64,000 nucleotides of DNA from Pseudomonas sp. M30-35 (GTDB taxonomy: Bacteria; Pseudomonadota; Gammaproteobacteria; Pseudomonadales; Pseudomonadaceae): positions 4,526,001 through 4,590,000 of the forward strand of contig NZ_CP020892.1 of the NCBI RefSeq assembly GCF_002163625.1, in the 5' to 3' direction. Positions 44,986-53,750 of the stretch are shown here, one piece after another. A program made the position numbers and the translations under genes. Within the stretch, counting starts at the first letter, position 1; every line of letters starts with the position of its first letter. A model generated the notes under the pieces. That model was given only the letters and a program-made list of their open reading frames with translations, searched no databases and was not told where the DNA came from.

Positions 44986-46053
44986 ATGAGTATTGCAGCA
45001 ATGAACATTTCAGCTGATGCCGAGCAGCGGTCTGTCAGCGGTGCAGGACAGGTCGCGGCAAGCACCATCAGCGCGACCGTAGATTTTGATCGTGACGGCG
45101 TACAGCACGGCTATCTCAAGCTGCCCTACTCCCATGATTTGTCGGCGTGGGGCTGCATCATGATCCCAATCACCGTGGTGAAAAATGGTGACGGTCCGAC
45201 CGCGCTGATGACCGGTGGTAACCACGGTGATGAATATGAGGGCATCACCGCCTTACTCAAGCTGGCCAGCGAGTTGCGTGCTGATGAGGTTAAAGGTCGG
45301 GTGATCATCGTTCCGGCGATGAACTACCCAGCCGTACAAAGCGCTAGTCGTACCTCGCCGATCGACAAAGGCAATATGAATCGTGCGTTTCCCGGTAATC
45401 CCCACGGCAGCATGACGGAGCGGATTGCTGACTATTTTCAACGCACGCTAATACCGCTCTGCGACTACGCGCTGGATATCCACTCCGGCGGCAAGACGCT
45501 CGATATTCTGCCGTTCTCGGCAGCCCATCGCCTGCAAGATCCGCAGCAAGAGGCCAAATGTATTGAAGGGGCTAAAGTCTTCGGTACAGCGGCCAGCATG
45601 ATCTTGTTTGAGCTTGATGCCGCCTCGTTGTACGACACCGCGGTCGAGTCGCAGGGCAAGGTATTCGTCACCACGGAATTGGGTGGCGGCGGCACCAGCA
45701 CGCCAAAAACCATGGCACTGGCGGACCGTGGCGTACGTAATTTCCTCAAATTCGCAGGCATCACCGAAGGCCAGTTCGAGCCTGCGGACGAACCGCTGAT
45801 GTTATTGGATATGCCCGATGCAAGCTGCTACGTACAGAGTCTGCATCGCGGCATTCTCGAACTTAATTTAAGCATTGGCGATCGGGTTAAAAACGGTGAT
45901 TTGATCGCTCGCGTACACAGTTTTGAACGCACCGGTACTCCAGCAGTTGAATACCGCGCCGAGCGTGATGGCTTGCTCGTTGCAAGACGCTTTCCAGCGT
46001 TGGTCGACATAGGCGATACCCTCGCAGTAATAGCCGACATAGTGGATAACTGA
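44986..46053 (+). CDS. doeB: N-acetyl-diaminobutyrate deacetylase DoeB (EutE)
   Basis: A 355-residue zinc deacetylase of the AstE/AspA branch of M14. The zinc site is readable in MTGGNHGDEYEG (H and E) and LDIHSGG (second His). The catalytic-region Glu lies in FVTTELGGGGTSTPK. A biotinyl-lipoyl-like C-terminal strand domain (LHRGILELNLSIGDRVKNGDLIARVH) is usual for this subgroup. It removes acetate from N-acetyl-diaminobutyrate to give 2,4-diaminobutyrate, and works with DoeA as a complex. Downstream is the TRAP binding protein. Confidence 0.92.
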   Translation: MSIAAMNISADAEQRSVSGAGQVAASTISATVDFDRDGVQHGYLKLPYSHDLSAWGCIMIPITVVKNGDGPTALMTGGNHGDEYEGITALLKLASELRADEVKGRVIIVPAMNYPAVQSASRTSPIDKGNMNRAFPGNPHGSMTERIADYFQRTLIPLCDYALDIHSGGKTLDILPFSAAHRLQDPQQEAKCIEGAKVFGTAASMILFELDAASLYDTAVESQGKVFVTTELGGGGTSTPKTMALADRGVRNFLKFAGITEGQFEPADEPLMLLDMPDASCYVQSLHRGILELNLSIGDRVKNGDLIARVHSFERTGTPAVEYRAERDGLLVARRFPALVDIGDTLAVIADIVDN

Positions 46054-46092
46054 CACAACCCTGCACACAAAAAAATAAATGGAGAACTAACC

Positions 46093-47118
46093 ATGAGAAA
46101 TTTCAGCACACTGAAGAAAGTAGCCTTAGCTACTGCAATGGGCTTAGTTTTAGCGGGTCAGGCAGCGGCAGAAGAATGGAAATTCGCACTCGAAGAAATC
46201 AGTGGCAGCGTGCAAGACGCTTATGCGCAAAAATTCAAACAACTGGTTGAAGAAAAAAGCGACGGCAAAATCACCGTCACGGTTTATCCCTACGGCTCAC
46301 TGGGCGAATCGGAAGACCTGACCGAACTGGTTGCCAACGGCGTCCTTCAATTCACCCACGGCTCAACCGGAATTCTAGGTTCGACCGCTCCATCAATGCA
46401 GGTGTTCTCTGTGCCTTACCTGTTGTCACAAGACAACAAGGTAAATCTCAAGGTACTCACCGAAAGCCCAACCATCTACGGGCCAATGGCTGACAAGCTG
46501 AAGACTCGCAACCTACGTCTTCTGAGCATGTACCCGGAAGGTGAAATGGTCTGGACGACCAACAAGGAAATCCACAAGCCTGCGGATTTCGAAAACGTAA
46601 AAATGCGCGTCATGGCCTCACCTATGCTGGTTGAAGCCTACAAAGCCTTCGGCGCAGTGCCTACACCACTGCCTTACTCCGAAGTCTATGGTGCACTGCA
46701 ACTGAAGATGGTCGACGGTCAGGAAAACCCGATCTTTGCCATCGAAGAGATGAAATTCTACGAGGTCAACGACGTACTGACCTGGTCCGGCCAACAGCAA
46801 TTCACGGTCGCCGTATTATCGGGTGAATCGTGGTATCAGGGCCTGCCTGCTGACGAGCAGAAGATTATCGATGAAACCATAACCGAGCTCGGCCCGTACA
46901 TCTTCGATAAGCAAGAGGAATACAGCAAAACCCGCTTGGAAAAAATCAAAAAGGCCAAGCCGGATATCAAAATCGTACACCTGACTCCAGCCGAGAAAGA
47001 TGTCTTCCGCAAAGCCAGCCTGCCACTGCGTGAAAAACTGGTCGAACTGGCCGGCCCAGATGCCGGTGCAGCGCTTAAAGCGCTGGAAAAAGAAATTGCT
47101 GACTTAGAAAAACAGTAA
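46093..47118 (+). CDS. uehA: TRAP substrate-binding protein (DctP/UehA type) for ectoines
   Basis: A 341-residue periplasmic binding protein with a clear signal peptide (LKKVALATAMGLVLAGQAAA) and the DctP fold. The mature start EEWKFALEEISGSVQDAYAQKF carries the acidic residue used by ectoine-binding TRAP proteins. NVKMRVMASPMLVEAYKAFGAVPTPLPYSEVYGALQLKMVDGQENP is the typical TRAP signature region. It sits inside the catabolic operon while its membrane partners uehB and uehC are on the opposite strand beyond enuR. A strong stem-loop follows, common after highly expressed binding-protein genes. Confidence 0.9.
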   Translation: MRNFSTLKKVALATAMGLVLAGQAAAEEWKFALEEISGSVQDAYAQKFKQLVEEKSDGKITVTVYPYGSLGESEDLTELVANGVLQFTHGSTGILGSTAPSMQVFSVPYLLSQDNKVNLKVLTESPTIYGPMADKLKTRNLRLLSMYPEGEMVWTTNKEIHKPADFENVKMRVMASPMLVEAYKAFGAVPTPLPYSEVYGALQLKMVDGQENPIFAIEEMKFYEVNDVLTWSGQQQFTVAVLSGESWYQGLPADEQKIIDETITELGPYIFDKQEEYSKTRLEKIKKAKPDIKIVHLTPAEKDVFRKASLPLREKLVELAGPDAGAALKALEKEIADLEKQ

Positions 47119-47131
47119 GCACAAGCCCTCA

Positions 47132-47163
47132 AGGGAGCCCCTGAAAAGCATCAGGAGCTCCCT
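47132..47163 (+). terminator. Stem-loop after uehA
   Basis: Arms AGGGAGCCCCTGA and TCAGGAGCTCCCT pair at 12 of 13 positions around a 6-base loop, 14 bases after the stop. There is no T tract, so it is more likely an mRNA-stabilising hairpin or partial terminator. Confidence 0.55.
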
Positions 47164-47230
47164 CGCTGGCAAGACCTCTCGCCAGCTTTGTTACATCAGG
47201 TGCGCAGGTGCTCTGCGCCGGAGCAGAAGT

Positions 47231-47707
47231 ATGCGTCTGGACAGTTACGACCTGAAGATTCTGCAAATCCTGCAGAACAATGGCCGCATCACCAAATCCA
47301 GTTTGGCCGAAGCGATCAACCTGTCGATAAGCCCTTGCTGGGAACGGGTTAAGCGCCTTGAAGAAGCAGGGATTATTCGTGGCTATGGCGCCCAACTAAA
47401 CCCCGAAGTGTTGATCAAGCGAGCTCCGGTTATGGTTGAAATCAGCCTCAAACAACACAACCGCGAAGCCTTCCAACGTTTTGAGCGCGCCATCAACGAA
47501 TGCGCTGAAGTCACCGAATGCTACGCCACCGGCGGCGGTATCGACTACATCATCAAAGTCATGGCCCGCGATATCGACCAATACCAGCGCCTGATCGACC
47601 GCTGGTTAATGGCCGACCTCGGTATTGAACGCTACTTCACCTACATAGTGACCAAAACCATCAAACACTGCGAAACACCACTGGAAATCAACGACGACCT
47701 TGCCTGA
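47231..47707 (+). CDS. doeX: Lrp/AsnC-type regulator DoeX
   Basis: A 158-residue feast-famine regulator. HTH: LDSYDLKILQILQNNGRITKSSLAEAINLSISPCWERVKRLEEAGIIRGYGAQLN; RAM ligand domain follows (VMVEISLKQHNREAFQRFERAINECAEVTECYATGGGIDYIIKVMA). In ectoine catabolic clusters an AsnC member (DoeX/AsnC) is standard and acts as activator. Located between uehA and doeC. Ligand is probably a pathway diaminobutyrate derivative. Confidence 0.9.
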   Translation: MRLDSYDLKILQILQNNGRITKSSLAEAINLSISPCWERVKRLEEAGIIRGYGAQLNPEVLIKRAPVMVEISLKQHNREAFQRFERAINECAEVTECYATGGGIDYIIKVMARDIDQYQRLIDRWLMADLGIERYFTYIVTKTIKHCETPLEINDDLA

Positions 47708-47893
47708 AACGCTGGCCACAATCGTCGCGCTGAGCCAGCCCAAAAAAACACCACCTTAAGTGCCTGCAAAACAAAAAAACCTCGGATAGAACCCGCACGA
47801 AGAGAAAAAAACGACAGCCAATCCCTCTTAAAGTGGAAGCCATGATTAGCACCATGCTCGCTGCAATGCGAGCCAGTAGAGAGGATGCACTGC

Positions 47894-49366
47894 ATGCACA
47901 ATTTCGAAGATCCACGCTTGATACGCCAGCTGGCTTATATCAATGGCAAATGGACCGCAGGCAGCTCCGGTCGCGATGAAGCGGTGATCAACCCCGCGAC
48001 CGAAGAAATCATTGGCCGTTGCACTCAGCTCGATGAACCGCAAGTGGTACAAGCCATTGAGGCAGCCTCATCAGCGTTTCCTGCTTGGCGTGCATTGTCA
48101 CTTGAAGCTCGTGGTGAAATCCTCAAGAAATGGCACGACCTGTTGCTCGCGCACAAACAAGACCTGGCCCGACTCATGACCCTGGAGCAAGGTAAGCCAC
48201 TGTTTGAAGCGTTGGGCGAGATTGACTATGCAGCCTCGTTTATCACCTGGTTCGCAGAAGAGGCACGCCGCAGTTATGGCGAAACAATTCCGAGCCATAT
48301 CAGCAATGCGCAACTCGGCAGCGTCCGCGAACCTATTGGCGTTGCGGCACTGATTACGCCGTGGAACTTCCCCTGCGCGATGATCACTCGCAAAGCTGCA
48401 GCGGCATTGGCCGCTGGCTGCACCGTAGTGATTAAGCCCGCAGGGGAAACACCCTTTTCGGCACTGGCCTTGGCCGAACTGGCTGAGCGTGCGGGTTTCC
48501 CGGCGGGTGTATTCAACGTCATCGTCGGTGAGCCTGAGATGATTTCGCGGGTGCTCTGTGCCAGCGACAAGGTTAAGGCCTTGTCATTCACCGGCTCGAC
48601 CCGCGTTGGCCGCTTACTGCTCGAACAATCAGCGGCGACGGTGAAAAAGTGCTCAATGGAGCTAGGTGGTAACGCACCCTTTATCGTCTTGCCCGACATG
48701 GATGTGGAGCAGGCTGCGCAGGCGGCTATCGATGCAAAGTTCCAGACCACTGGCCAGGATTGTCTCGCCGCTAACCGGATTTTCGTTCACCGCTCACTGT
48801 ACCAGCCATTCCTTGAAAGCTTCGCCCGGCGCATGGGCGAACTGACGCTGGGTAACGGCCTGGTTCGGGGCGTCAATCAAGGTCCGCTGATCAACCAAAA
48901 AGCCGTCAGCAAAGCTCAAGAGCTGGTCGACGATGCCGTGGCCAAAGGCGCACGCCTGCTGATGGGCGAGCAAGACCAGGCACCGGGCCGCAACTTCTTT
49001 GTACCCACCCTGCTGGCTGACGTAACCGCTGAAATGCGTGTGTACCGCGAAGAGAATTTTGCGCCGATTGCAGGCGTGCTGCCGTGGGACGACCTGGAGC
49101 AAGTGATTAGCCAGGCCAACGACACCGAATACGGCCTCGCGGCCTATGTGTACGGCTATGACATCCGCCAGATCTGGCAACTGCTGCGCGGTTTGGAATT
49201 CGGCATGGTCAGCGTCAATTCGGTGAAGATGACCGGACCACCGGTGCCATTCGGCGGCGTTAAACAGTCAGGTCTAGGCCGTGAAGGCTCAAGCCATGGC
49301 CTCGATGAGTACACCCAAATCAAATACTACTGCCTGGGTAATTTGCCCAGTGTCAGCGGCTGTTAA
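47894..49366 (+). CDS. doeC: Aldehyde dehydrogenase DoeC (aspartate-semialdehyde oxidation)
   Basis: A 490-residue NAD(P)-dependent aldehyde dehydrogenase close to the succinate-semialdehyde class (GabD-like). Markers are TPWNFPCAMITRKAAAALAAGCTVVIKPA, SFTGSTRVGRLLLEQSA, MELGGNAPFIV with the general-base Glu, and TTGQDCLAANRIFVH with the catalytic Cys. The start at 47894 is preceded by GAGAGG at a good distance; an ATG at 47885 touches that site directly and is less likely. In ectoine breakdown it oxidises aspartate semialdehyde to aspartate. Confidence 0.88.
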   Translation: MHNFEDPRLIRQLAYINGKWTAGSSGRDEAVINPATEEIIGRCTQLDEPQVVQAIEAASSAFPAWRALSLEARGEILKKWHDLLLAHKQDLARLMTLEQGKPLFEALGEIDYAASFITWFAEEARRSYGETIPSHISNAQLGSVREPIGVAALITPWNFPCAMITRKAAAALAAGCTVVIKPAGETPFSALALAELAERAGFPAGVFNVIVGEPEMISRVLCASDKVKALSFTGSTRVGRLLLEQSAATVKKCSMELGGNAPFIVLPDMDVEQAAQAAIDAKFQTTGQDCLAANRIFVHRSLYQPFLESFARRMGELTLGNGLVRGVNQGPLINQKAVSKAQELVDDAVAKGARLLMGEQDQAPGRNFFVPTLLADVTAEMRVYREENFAPIAGVLPWDDLEQVISQANDTEYGLAAYVYGYDIRQIWQLLRGLEFGMVSVNSVKMTGPPVPFGGVKQSGLGREGSSHGLDEYTQIKYYCLGNLPSVSGC

Positions 49367-49413
49367 TTGCGTTGAGTCACTTGAACGCCAACCTATCAAC
49401 CAAGGACATAATC

Positions 49414-50820
49414 ATGACCCTCGACACCCAGAAAATCATCGAGATTGATCGCCAGAACGTCTTCCACGCCTCGACTCACCTCAAGCAACATGCCCATGGC
49501 GAAAGCCCGGCGCGCATCATCACCGGCGCCCAAGGCATTCGTATTCAGGACTCGCTTGGCAACGAATTTATCGACGGTTTTGCCGGTCTGTATTGCGTCA
49601 ACATTGGCTACGGCCGCACTGAAATGGCCGAAGCCATTTATGAGCAGGCCAAGCAATTGGCGTATTACCACACCTACGTTGGCCACACGACCGAAGGCAT
49701 GGCGCAACTGTCAGAACGCATCGTCAAACTCGCCGGTCAAGGCATGAGCAAAGTCTATTACGGCATGTCCGGCTCGGATGCCAACGAAACCCAGCTCAAA
49801 CTGGTTTGGTACTACAACAATATCCTCGGCCGTAAGGACAAAAAGAAAGTTATCTCGCGTGATCGTGGCTATCACGGCTCAAGCATCGCCTCCGGTTCGA
49901 TGACCGGCCTGCCGGTATTCCACGCACACTTCGACCTGCCACTTGAGCGGATCAAGCACACAGTCGCGCCGGTTTACTATCGCCGCGAAGATGACGCAAT
50001 GAGCGAGCAGGAATTCTCGGTTTACTGCGCGCAAAAACTTGAAGAAATGATCCTCGCTGAAGGCCCCGATACAGTCGCCGCAATGATCGGTGAACCGGTG
50101 CTTGGCACCGGCGGTATCGTGCCACCGCCAAAAGGCTACTGGACTGAAATCCGCAAGGTGCTGGATAAGTACGACATCCTGCTGATCGCCGACGAAGTGG
50201 TCTGTGGCTTTGGCCGTTTGGGTGTGGATTTCGGCTCGCAGTACTACGAAATGAAACCAGATCTGATCACCGTAGCCAAAGGCTTGACCTCGGCCTACCA
50301 GCCACTTTCCGGCGTAATCGTTGGTGAGCGCGTCTGGCAAGTGCTTGAACAAGGCACCGACACCTACGGCGCAATCGGCCATGGTTACACCTACTCCGGT
50401 CACCCAATGGGGATCGCCTCGGCAATCGCCAACCTGAACATTATCGACCGTGAAAACCTCACCGGTAATGCCCGCGATACCGGTGCTTATTTGCAACAAC
50501 GGATGCAGCAAACCTTCGGCGATCATCCGTTGGTCGGTGAGACGCGGGGCATTGGCCTGCTGGCTGCGCTGGAGTTCTCCAGCGACCGCAGCAAGCGTCA
50601 GCATTTCGACCCGAACCTGAAAGTCGGTGCGCAGATTTCTGCAGCCTGTCTGGAAGAAGGCTTGATCGCCCGCGCCATGCCGCACGGTGACATTCTAGGT
50701 TTTGCGCCACCCCTGATTGTCAGCCGTGACGAAGTGGATGACATCGTCGCTCGCGCAGAACGCGCAGTGAACAAAGTCACCGACAAGTTGATCAGCAGCG
50801 GTGCCTGGCAAGCCAAGTAA
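49414..50820 (+). CDS. doeD: Diaminobutyrate transaminase DoeD (class III aminotransferase)
   Basis: A 468-residue class III aminotransferase. HASTHLKQHAHGESPARIITGAQG opens the family fold, MSGSDANETQLKLVWYYNN holds the phosphate region, DEVVCGFGRLG the PLP-contact Asp, and K289 in TVAKGLTSAYQPLSG is the PLP lysine. The ATG at 49414 with AAGGAC upstream was chosen over a TTG at 49372. It would transfer the gamma-amino group of diaminobutyrate to give aspartate semialdehyde for DoeC. Confidence 0.88.
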   Translation: MTLDTQKIIEIDRQNVFHASTHLKQHAHGESPARIITGAQGIRIQDSLGNEFIDGFAGLYCVNIGYGRTEMAEAIYEQAKQLAYYHTYVGHTTEGMAQLSERIVKLAGQGMSKVYYGMSGSDANETQLKLVWYYNNILGRKDKKKVISRDRGYHGSSIASGSMTGLPVFHAHFDLPLERIKHTVAPVYYRREDDAMSEQEFSVYCAQKLEEMILAEGPDTVAAMIGEPVLGTGGIVPPPKGYWTEIRKVLDKYDILLIADEVVCGFGRLGVDFGSQYYEMKPDLITVAKGLTSAYQPLSGVIVGERVWQVLEQGTDTYGAIGHGYTYSGHPMGIASAIANLNIIDRENLTGNARDTGAYLQQRMQQTFGDHPLVGETRGIGLLAALEFSSDRSKRQHFDPNLKVGAQISAACLEEGLIARAMPHGDILGFAPPLIVSRDEVDDIVARAERAVNKVTDKLISSGAWQAK

Positions 50821-50837
50821 CACCCGCCAGCTAACCC

Positions 50838-50866
50838 GGCCGGACGCCTTCAGCCTCCGGCCTTTT
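50838..50866 (+). terminator. Intercistronic terminator-like hairpin between doeD and eutB
   Basis: GGCCGGA-N11-TCCGGCC followed by TTTTAATT, 18 bases after doeD. The weak T tract suggests partial termination that could lower expression of the eutBCA part. Confidence 0.6.
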
Positions 50867-50888
50867 AATTGTTGGGACGGGAAATAAC

Positions 50889-51884
50889 ATGCACACCGAA
50901 CTAACCCTGAAAGACATTTATCTCGCGCAGCAACGAATTGCCGGGCTGGCTGAACGCACACCTTTGCTGCGCAGCGAATCGCTTTCTCGGCGCTGGGACT
51001 GCGATGTCTGGCTCAAACTCGACAACCTACAACCCACCGGCGCGTTCAAGCTGCGCGGTGCAGTCAACGCACTGCTCGGCCTGGATGACGCCCAACGTGA
51101 GCGCGGTGTGGTGACCATGTCGACCGGCAACTTTGGTCGCGCCTTAGCTTACGCCGGGAAGCATCTGGCGATTGCCGTAACGGTATGCATCTCCAAGCTG
51201 GTGCCGGACAACAAGGTTGCCGCCTTACGCGAAAGTGGCGCACAGGTGGTGATTGTCGGTGACACCCAAGATGATGCAGACATCGAAGCGCGGCGCCTGC
51301 AACAAGAACAAGGCCTGGCCTACATTTCCCCGTTTGATGACCCATTAGTGATCGCCGGCCAAGGTACTTGCGGGCTAGAGATCATGGAACAACAACCGCA
51401 GATTGATACGGTCTTTGCTGGGCTTTCGGGCGGCGGCTTGATCGCCGGAATTGGCTTGGCGGTCAAGTCCATCAATCCCAACGCCGAGGTGATTGGCGTG
51501 AGCATGAATCAAGGCGCAGCAATGCTTGAGAGCCTGGCCGCTGGCAAGCCGGTGCAAGTTCAGGAAGTCGCCTCGCTGGCAGACAGTCTGGGCGGCGGCA
51601 TCGGTCTTGAAAATGCGTGGACCTTCGCCATGACCCAGCGCTATATGGACCGTGGTTTTCGGGTCGACGAAGAGCAAATTGCTCGCGCCATGTTGCATCT
51701 GTTCAACCATCAACGCTTGGTGGTTGAAGGTGCAGCGGCGGTTGGCATCGCGGCAGTTGAACAGCACCAAATAAACCTGCGCGGTCGGCAGGTGGCGCTG
51801 GTGATCAGCGGCCAGAATCTATCCAACAACACCTTTGCCCAAGCCTGCCAACTGGCTGGAGAGGCCAACTATGCACATCTATAA
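50889..51884 (+). CDS. eutB: Threonine-dehydratase-like PLP enzyme EutB
   Basis: A 331-residue fold-type II PLP enzyme of the serine/threonine dehydratase family. LAERTPLLRSESLSRRWDCDVWLKLDNLQPTGAFKLRGA carries the PLP lysine K54; MSTGNFGRALAYAGKHLAI is the phosphate-side loop and GLSGGGLIAGIGL the Gly-rich PLP loop. No ACT domain, so it is a short catabolic type. In ectoine clusters EutB is thought to process hydroxy-diaminobutyrate from 5-hydroxyectoine; this step is less firmly established. eutC begins inside its 3' end. Confidence 0.88.
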   Translation: MHTELTLKDIYLAQQRIAGLAERTPLLRSESLSRRWDCDVWLKLDNLQPTGAFKLRGAVNALLGLDDAQRERGVVTMSTGNFGRALAYAGKHLAIAVTVCISKLVPDNKVAALRESGAQVVIVGDTQDDADIEARRLQQEQGLAYISPFDDPLVIAGQGTCGLEIMEQQPQIDTVFAGLSGGGLIAGIGLAVKSINPNAEVIGVSMNQGAAMLESLAAGKPVQVQEVASLADSLGGGIGLENAWTFAMTQRYMDRGFRVDEEQIARAMLHLFNHQRLVVEGAAAVGIAAVEQHQINLRGRQVALVISGQNLSNNTFAQACQLAGEANYAHL

Positions 51885-52815
51885 CCGTGAGCAGATTAGC
51901 GCGGTGGTCAAGCTCGACCCAGCCGCACTGGAGGTCGTGGAAGCAGGCTTTGCTGCGCTTGGCCGTGGCGAAGTTGAAATGCCACCGATACTCAGCATGA
52001 ATATTGCCGAAAGCAACGGCGAGGTAGACGTCAAAACCGCGCATATTCGCGGTTGGCCACGCTTCGCGATCAAGATCAGCCCCGGCTTTTTCGACAACCC
52101 GGCCCTCGGCCTGCCCAGCCTCAACGGCTTGATGCTGCTGTTCTCAGCCAAGACCGGGCTGGTCGATGCGGTACTGTTTGACGAAGGCTACCTGACCGAT
52201 ATTCGCACCGCTCTGGCCGGCGCGATTGCCGCTAAGCATTTGTCACGCAGCAATTCACAACGGGTTGCGGTAATCGGCGCGGGCCTACAGGCCGAACTGC
52301 AAGTCGCGGCTCTGCAACTGGTGCGTGATATCCGCGAGGTCCATGTCTACACCCGTGACCGCAGCAAGGCGCAAGCGTATGCGGCGCATATGCAGGAGCA
52401 ATACGCTCTCAGTGTGAGCATCCATGACAGCGCTGCCAGTGCCTGCGCACAGGCTGACATCGTGGTAACAACCACGCCAGCGCGGGAGCCAGTTTTGAAC
52501 TGGGCTGATCTGCCCAAAGGTGTTCACGTCACAGCCATGGGCTCGGACAATCCGCATAAAAATGAATTGCACCCGACCATTCTGGCCAGCGCCGATGTGT
52601 TGGTGGTTGACCGTCTCAGCCAGTCTCGCGCGCTCGGCGAACTGCATCACGCGCCTGCATTGCAACGCGAAGTATTCGAACTCGGCAGTTTGATCAGCCA
52701 GCAGCAAAAAGCACGCAGCAGTGACCAACAAATCACAGTGTGCGACCTGACCGGCACCGGCGTGCAAGATACGGCCATCGCCAACTATGCAGCACGCCTG
52801 CTCGAAGGTGCTTGA
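51871..52815 (+). CDS. eutC: Ornithine-cyclodeaminase-family protein EutC
   Basis: A 314-residue member of the ornithine cyclodeaminase/mu-crystallin family. SRSNSQRVAVIGAGLQAELQVAALQLVRDIREVHVYTRD is the Rossmann dinucleotide site; the N-terminal KTAHIRGWPRFAIKISPGFFDNP is the substrate domain. The ATG at 51871, with GGAGAGG upstream, overlaps eutB by 14 bases. Family members act as NAD-linked imine reductases or cyclodeaminases. Together with EutB and EutA it is assigned to the hydroxyectoine branch by context. Confidence 0.87.
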   Translation: MHIYNREQISAVVKLDPAALEVVEAGFAALGRGEVEMPPILSMNIAESNGEVDVKTAHIRGWPRFAIKISPGFFDNPALGLPSLNGLMLLFSAKTGLVDAVLFDEGYLTDIRTALAGAIAAKHLSRSNSQRVAVIGAGLQAELQVAALQLVRDIREVHVYTRDRSKAQAYAAHMQEQYALSVSIHDSAASACAQADIVVTTTPAREPVLNWADLPKGVHVTAMGSDNPHKNELHPTILASADVLVVDRLSQSRALGELHHAPALQREVFELGSLISQQQKARSSDQQITVCDLTGTGVQDTAIANYAARLLEGA

Positions 52816-52816
52816 A

Positions 52817-53632
52817 ATGATCGAAACCTTCGCCGAGTTTCAAGCGCTGCAACAACGCTTCGAGCATCAGAGTTCGAGTGATAATGGCTGCGTATGCATT
52901 GGCCTGGTGCAACTGGCCAGCGATTTCACTCTGGAGAATGAATGGCGCCAGTTGCTCGGCGAACGTGTTGAGCTGTACAGCACGCGCACCCCCTGCAGCC
53001 CGACGGTTACCCCAGAAGGCTTGCGTAAAATGGCGCAGAGTTTGACGCAGTCCAGCACCTTGCTGGTACCGGGAATGCCACTCGATGTAATCGCGTTCGG
53101 TTGCACCTCGGGCAGCATACTGATTGGCGAGCAGGAGGTCAGTCGGCTGATTAATGAGGCTCACCCGGGCATACCGGTGACCAATCCGTGGAGCGCGGTT
53201 AAAGCCGCACTGCGTGAACTGAACGCAAAGAAAGTGGCGGTACTCACGCCCTACATTGGCGAGGTCAATTACCCGATATACCTCGGTTTGCAACAAGCGG
53301 GGTTGGAGATCAGCGCATTCGGCACCTTTGCCGTGCTCGATGACGCCTTGATCCCACGGATTCCAGCAGATGCCATTGCCCACGCCGCCGAGCAGCTGTT
53401 GCTAGGCAGCAAAGCAGATGCATTGTTCTTGTCATGCACCAACCTGCGCACCCTTGAGCTGCTTGATGAGCTGGAGCGACGTTTAGGTTTACCGGTTATT
53501 TCCAGCAACCAGGCATTGCTGTGGCACGCACTGCAACTGACCGACTGCATCCACCGCCCGCAAAACTTTGGCAGCCTGCTTCGTCAACAGACATTGCCTA
53601 CGCACTCACCTGAGCAGCAACGCGAAGCTTAG
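52817..53632 (+). CDS. eutA: Asp/Glu racemase/maleate isomerase-family protein EutA
   Basis: A 271-residue protein of the Asp/Glu racemase superfamily, the EutA (arylmalonate decarboxylase-like) type. Both putative catalytic Cys are present: VIAFGCTSGSILIGEQEV in the first half and ALFLSCTNLRTLELLDELE in the second. True arylmalonate decarboxylases keep only the second, so racemase, isomerase or maleate-isomerase-like chemistry is more likely. It starts two bases after eutC. The EutA reaction in hydroxyectoine use is not settled, to my knowledge; it may correct a stereocentre. Confidence 0.85.
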   Translation: MIETFAEFQALQQRFEHQSSSDNGCVCIGLVQLASDFTLENEWRQLLGERVELYSTRTPCSPTVTPEGLRKMAQSLTQSSTLLVPGMPLDVIAFGCTSGSILIGEQEVSRLINEAHPGIPVTNPWSAVKAALRELNAKKVAVLTPYIGEVNYPIYLGLQQAGLEISAFGTFAVLDDALIPRIPADAIAHAAEQLLLGSKADALFLSCTNLRTLELLDELERRLGLPVISSNQALLWHALQLTDCIHRPQNFGSLLRQQTLPTHSPEQQREA

Positions 53633-53750
53633 CGCTGAAAGCACCTGAAGATAGGCCGACCATCACCAATGGCGAACACCAGGTGAGCGGCCGATGGTGC
53701 ATCCTGAGCTGAAAATGTAGCATTGGCGCAGAGTCATCATGGAGACGCAC

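Noticed and set aside
49879..50685. Leftward 268-codon open frame inside doeD
   Set aside because: Antisense to a complete class III aminotransferase; the product is Cys/His/Arg-rich without family features.
52733..53383. Leftward 216-codon frame spanning eutC and eutA
   Set aside because: Crosses two coupled genes on the other strand and shows no protein motif.
53633..53750. Imperfect hairpin between eutA and the LysE gene as terminator
   Set aside because: The pairing is weak and there is no T tract, so a transcript break cannot be supported.
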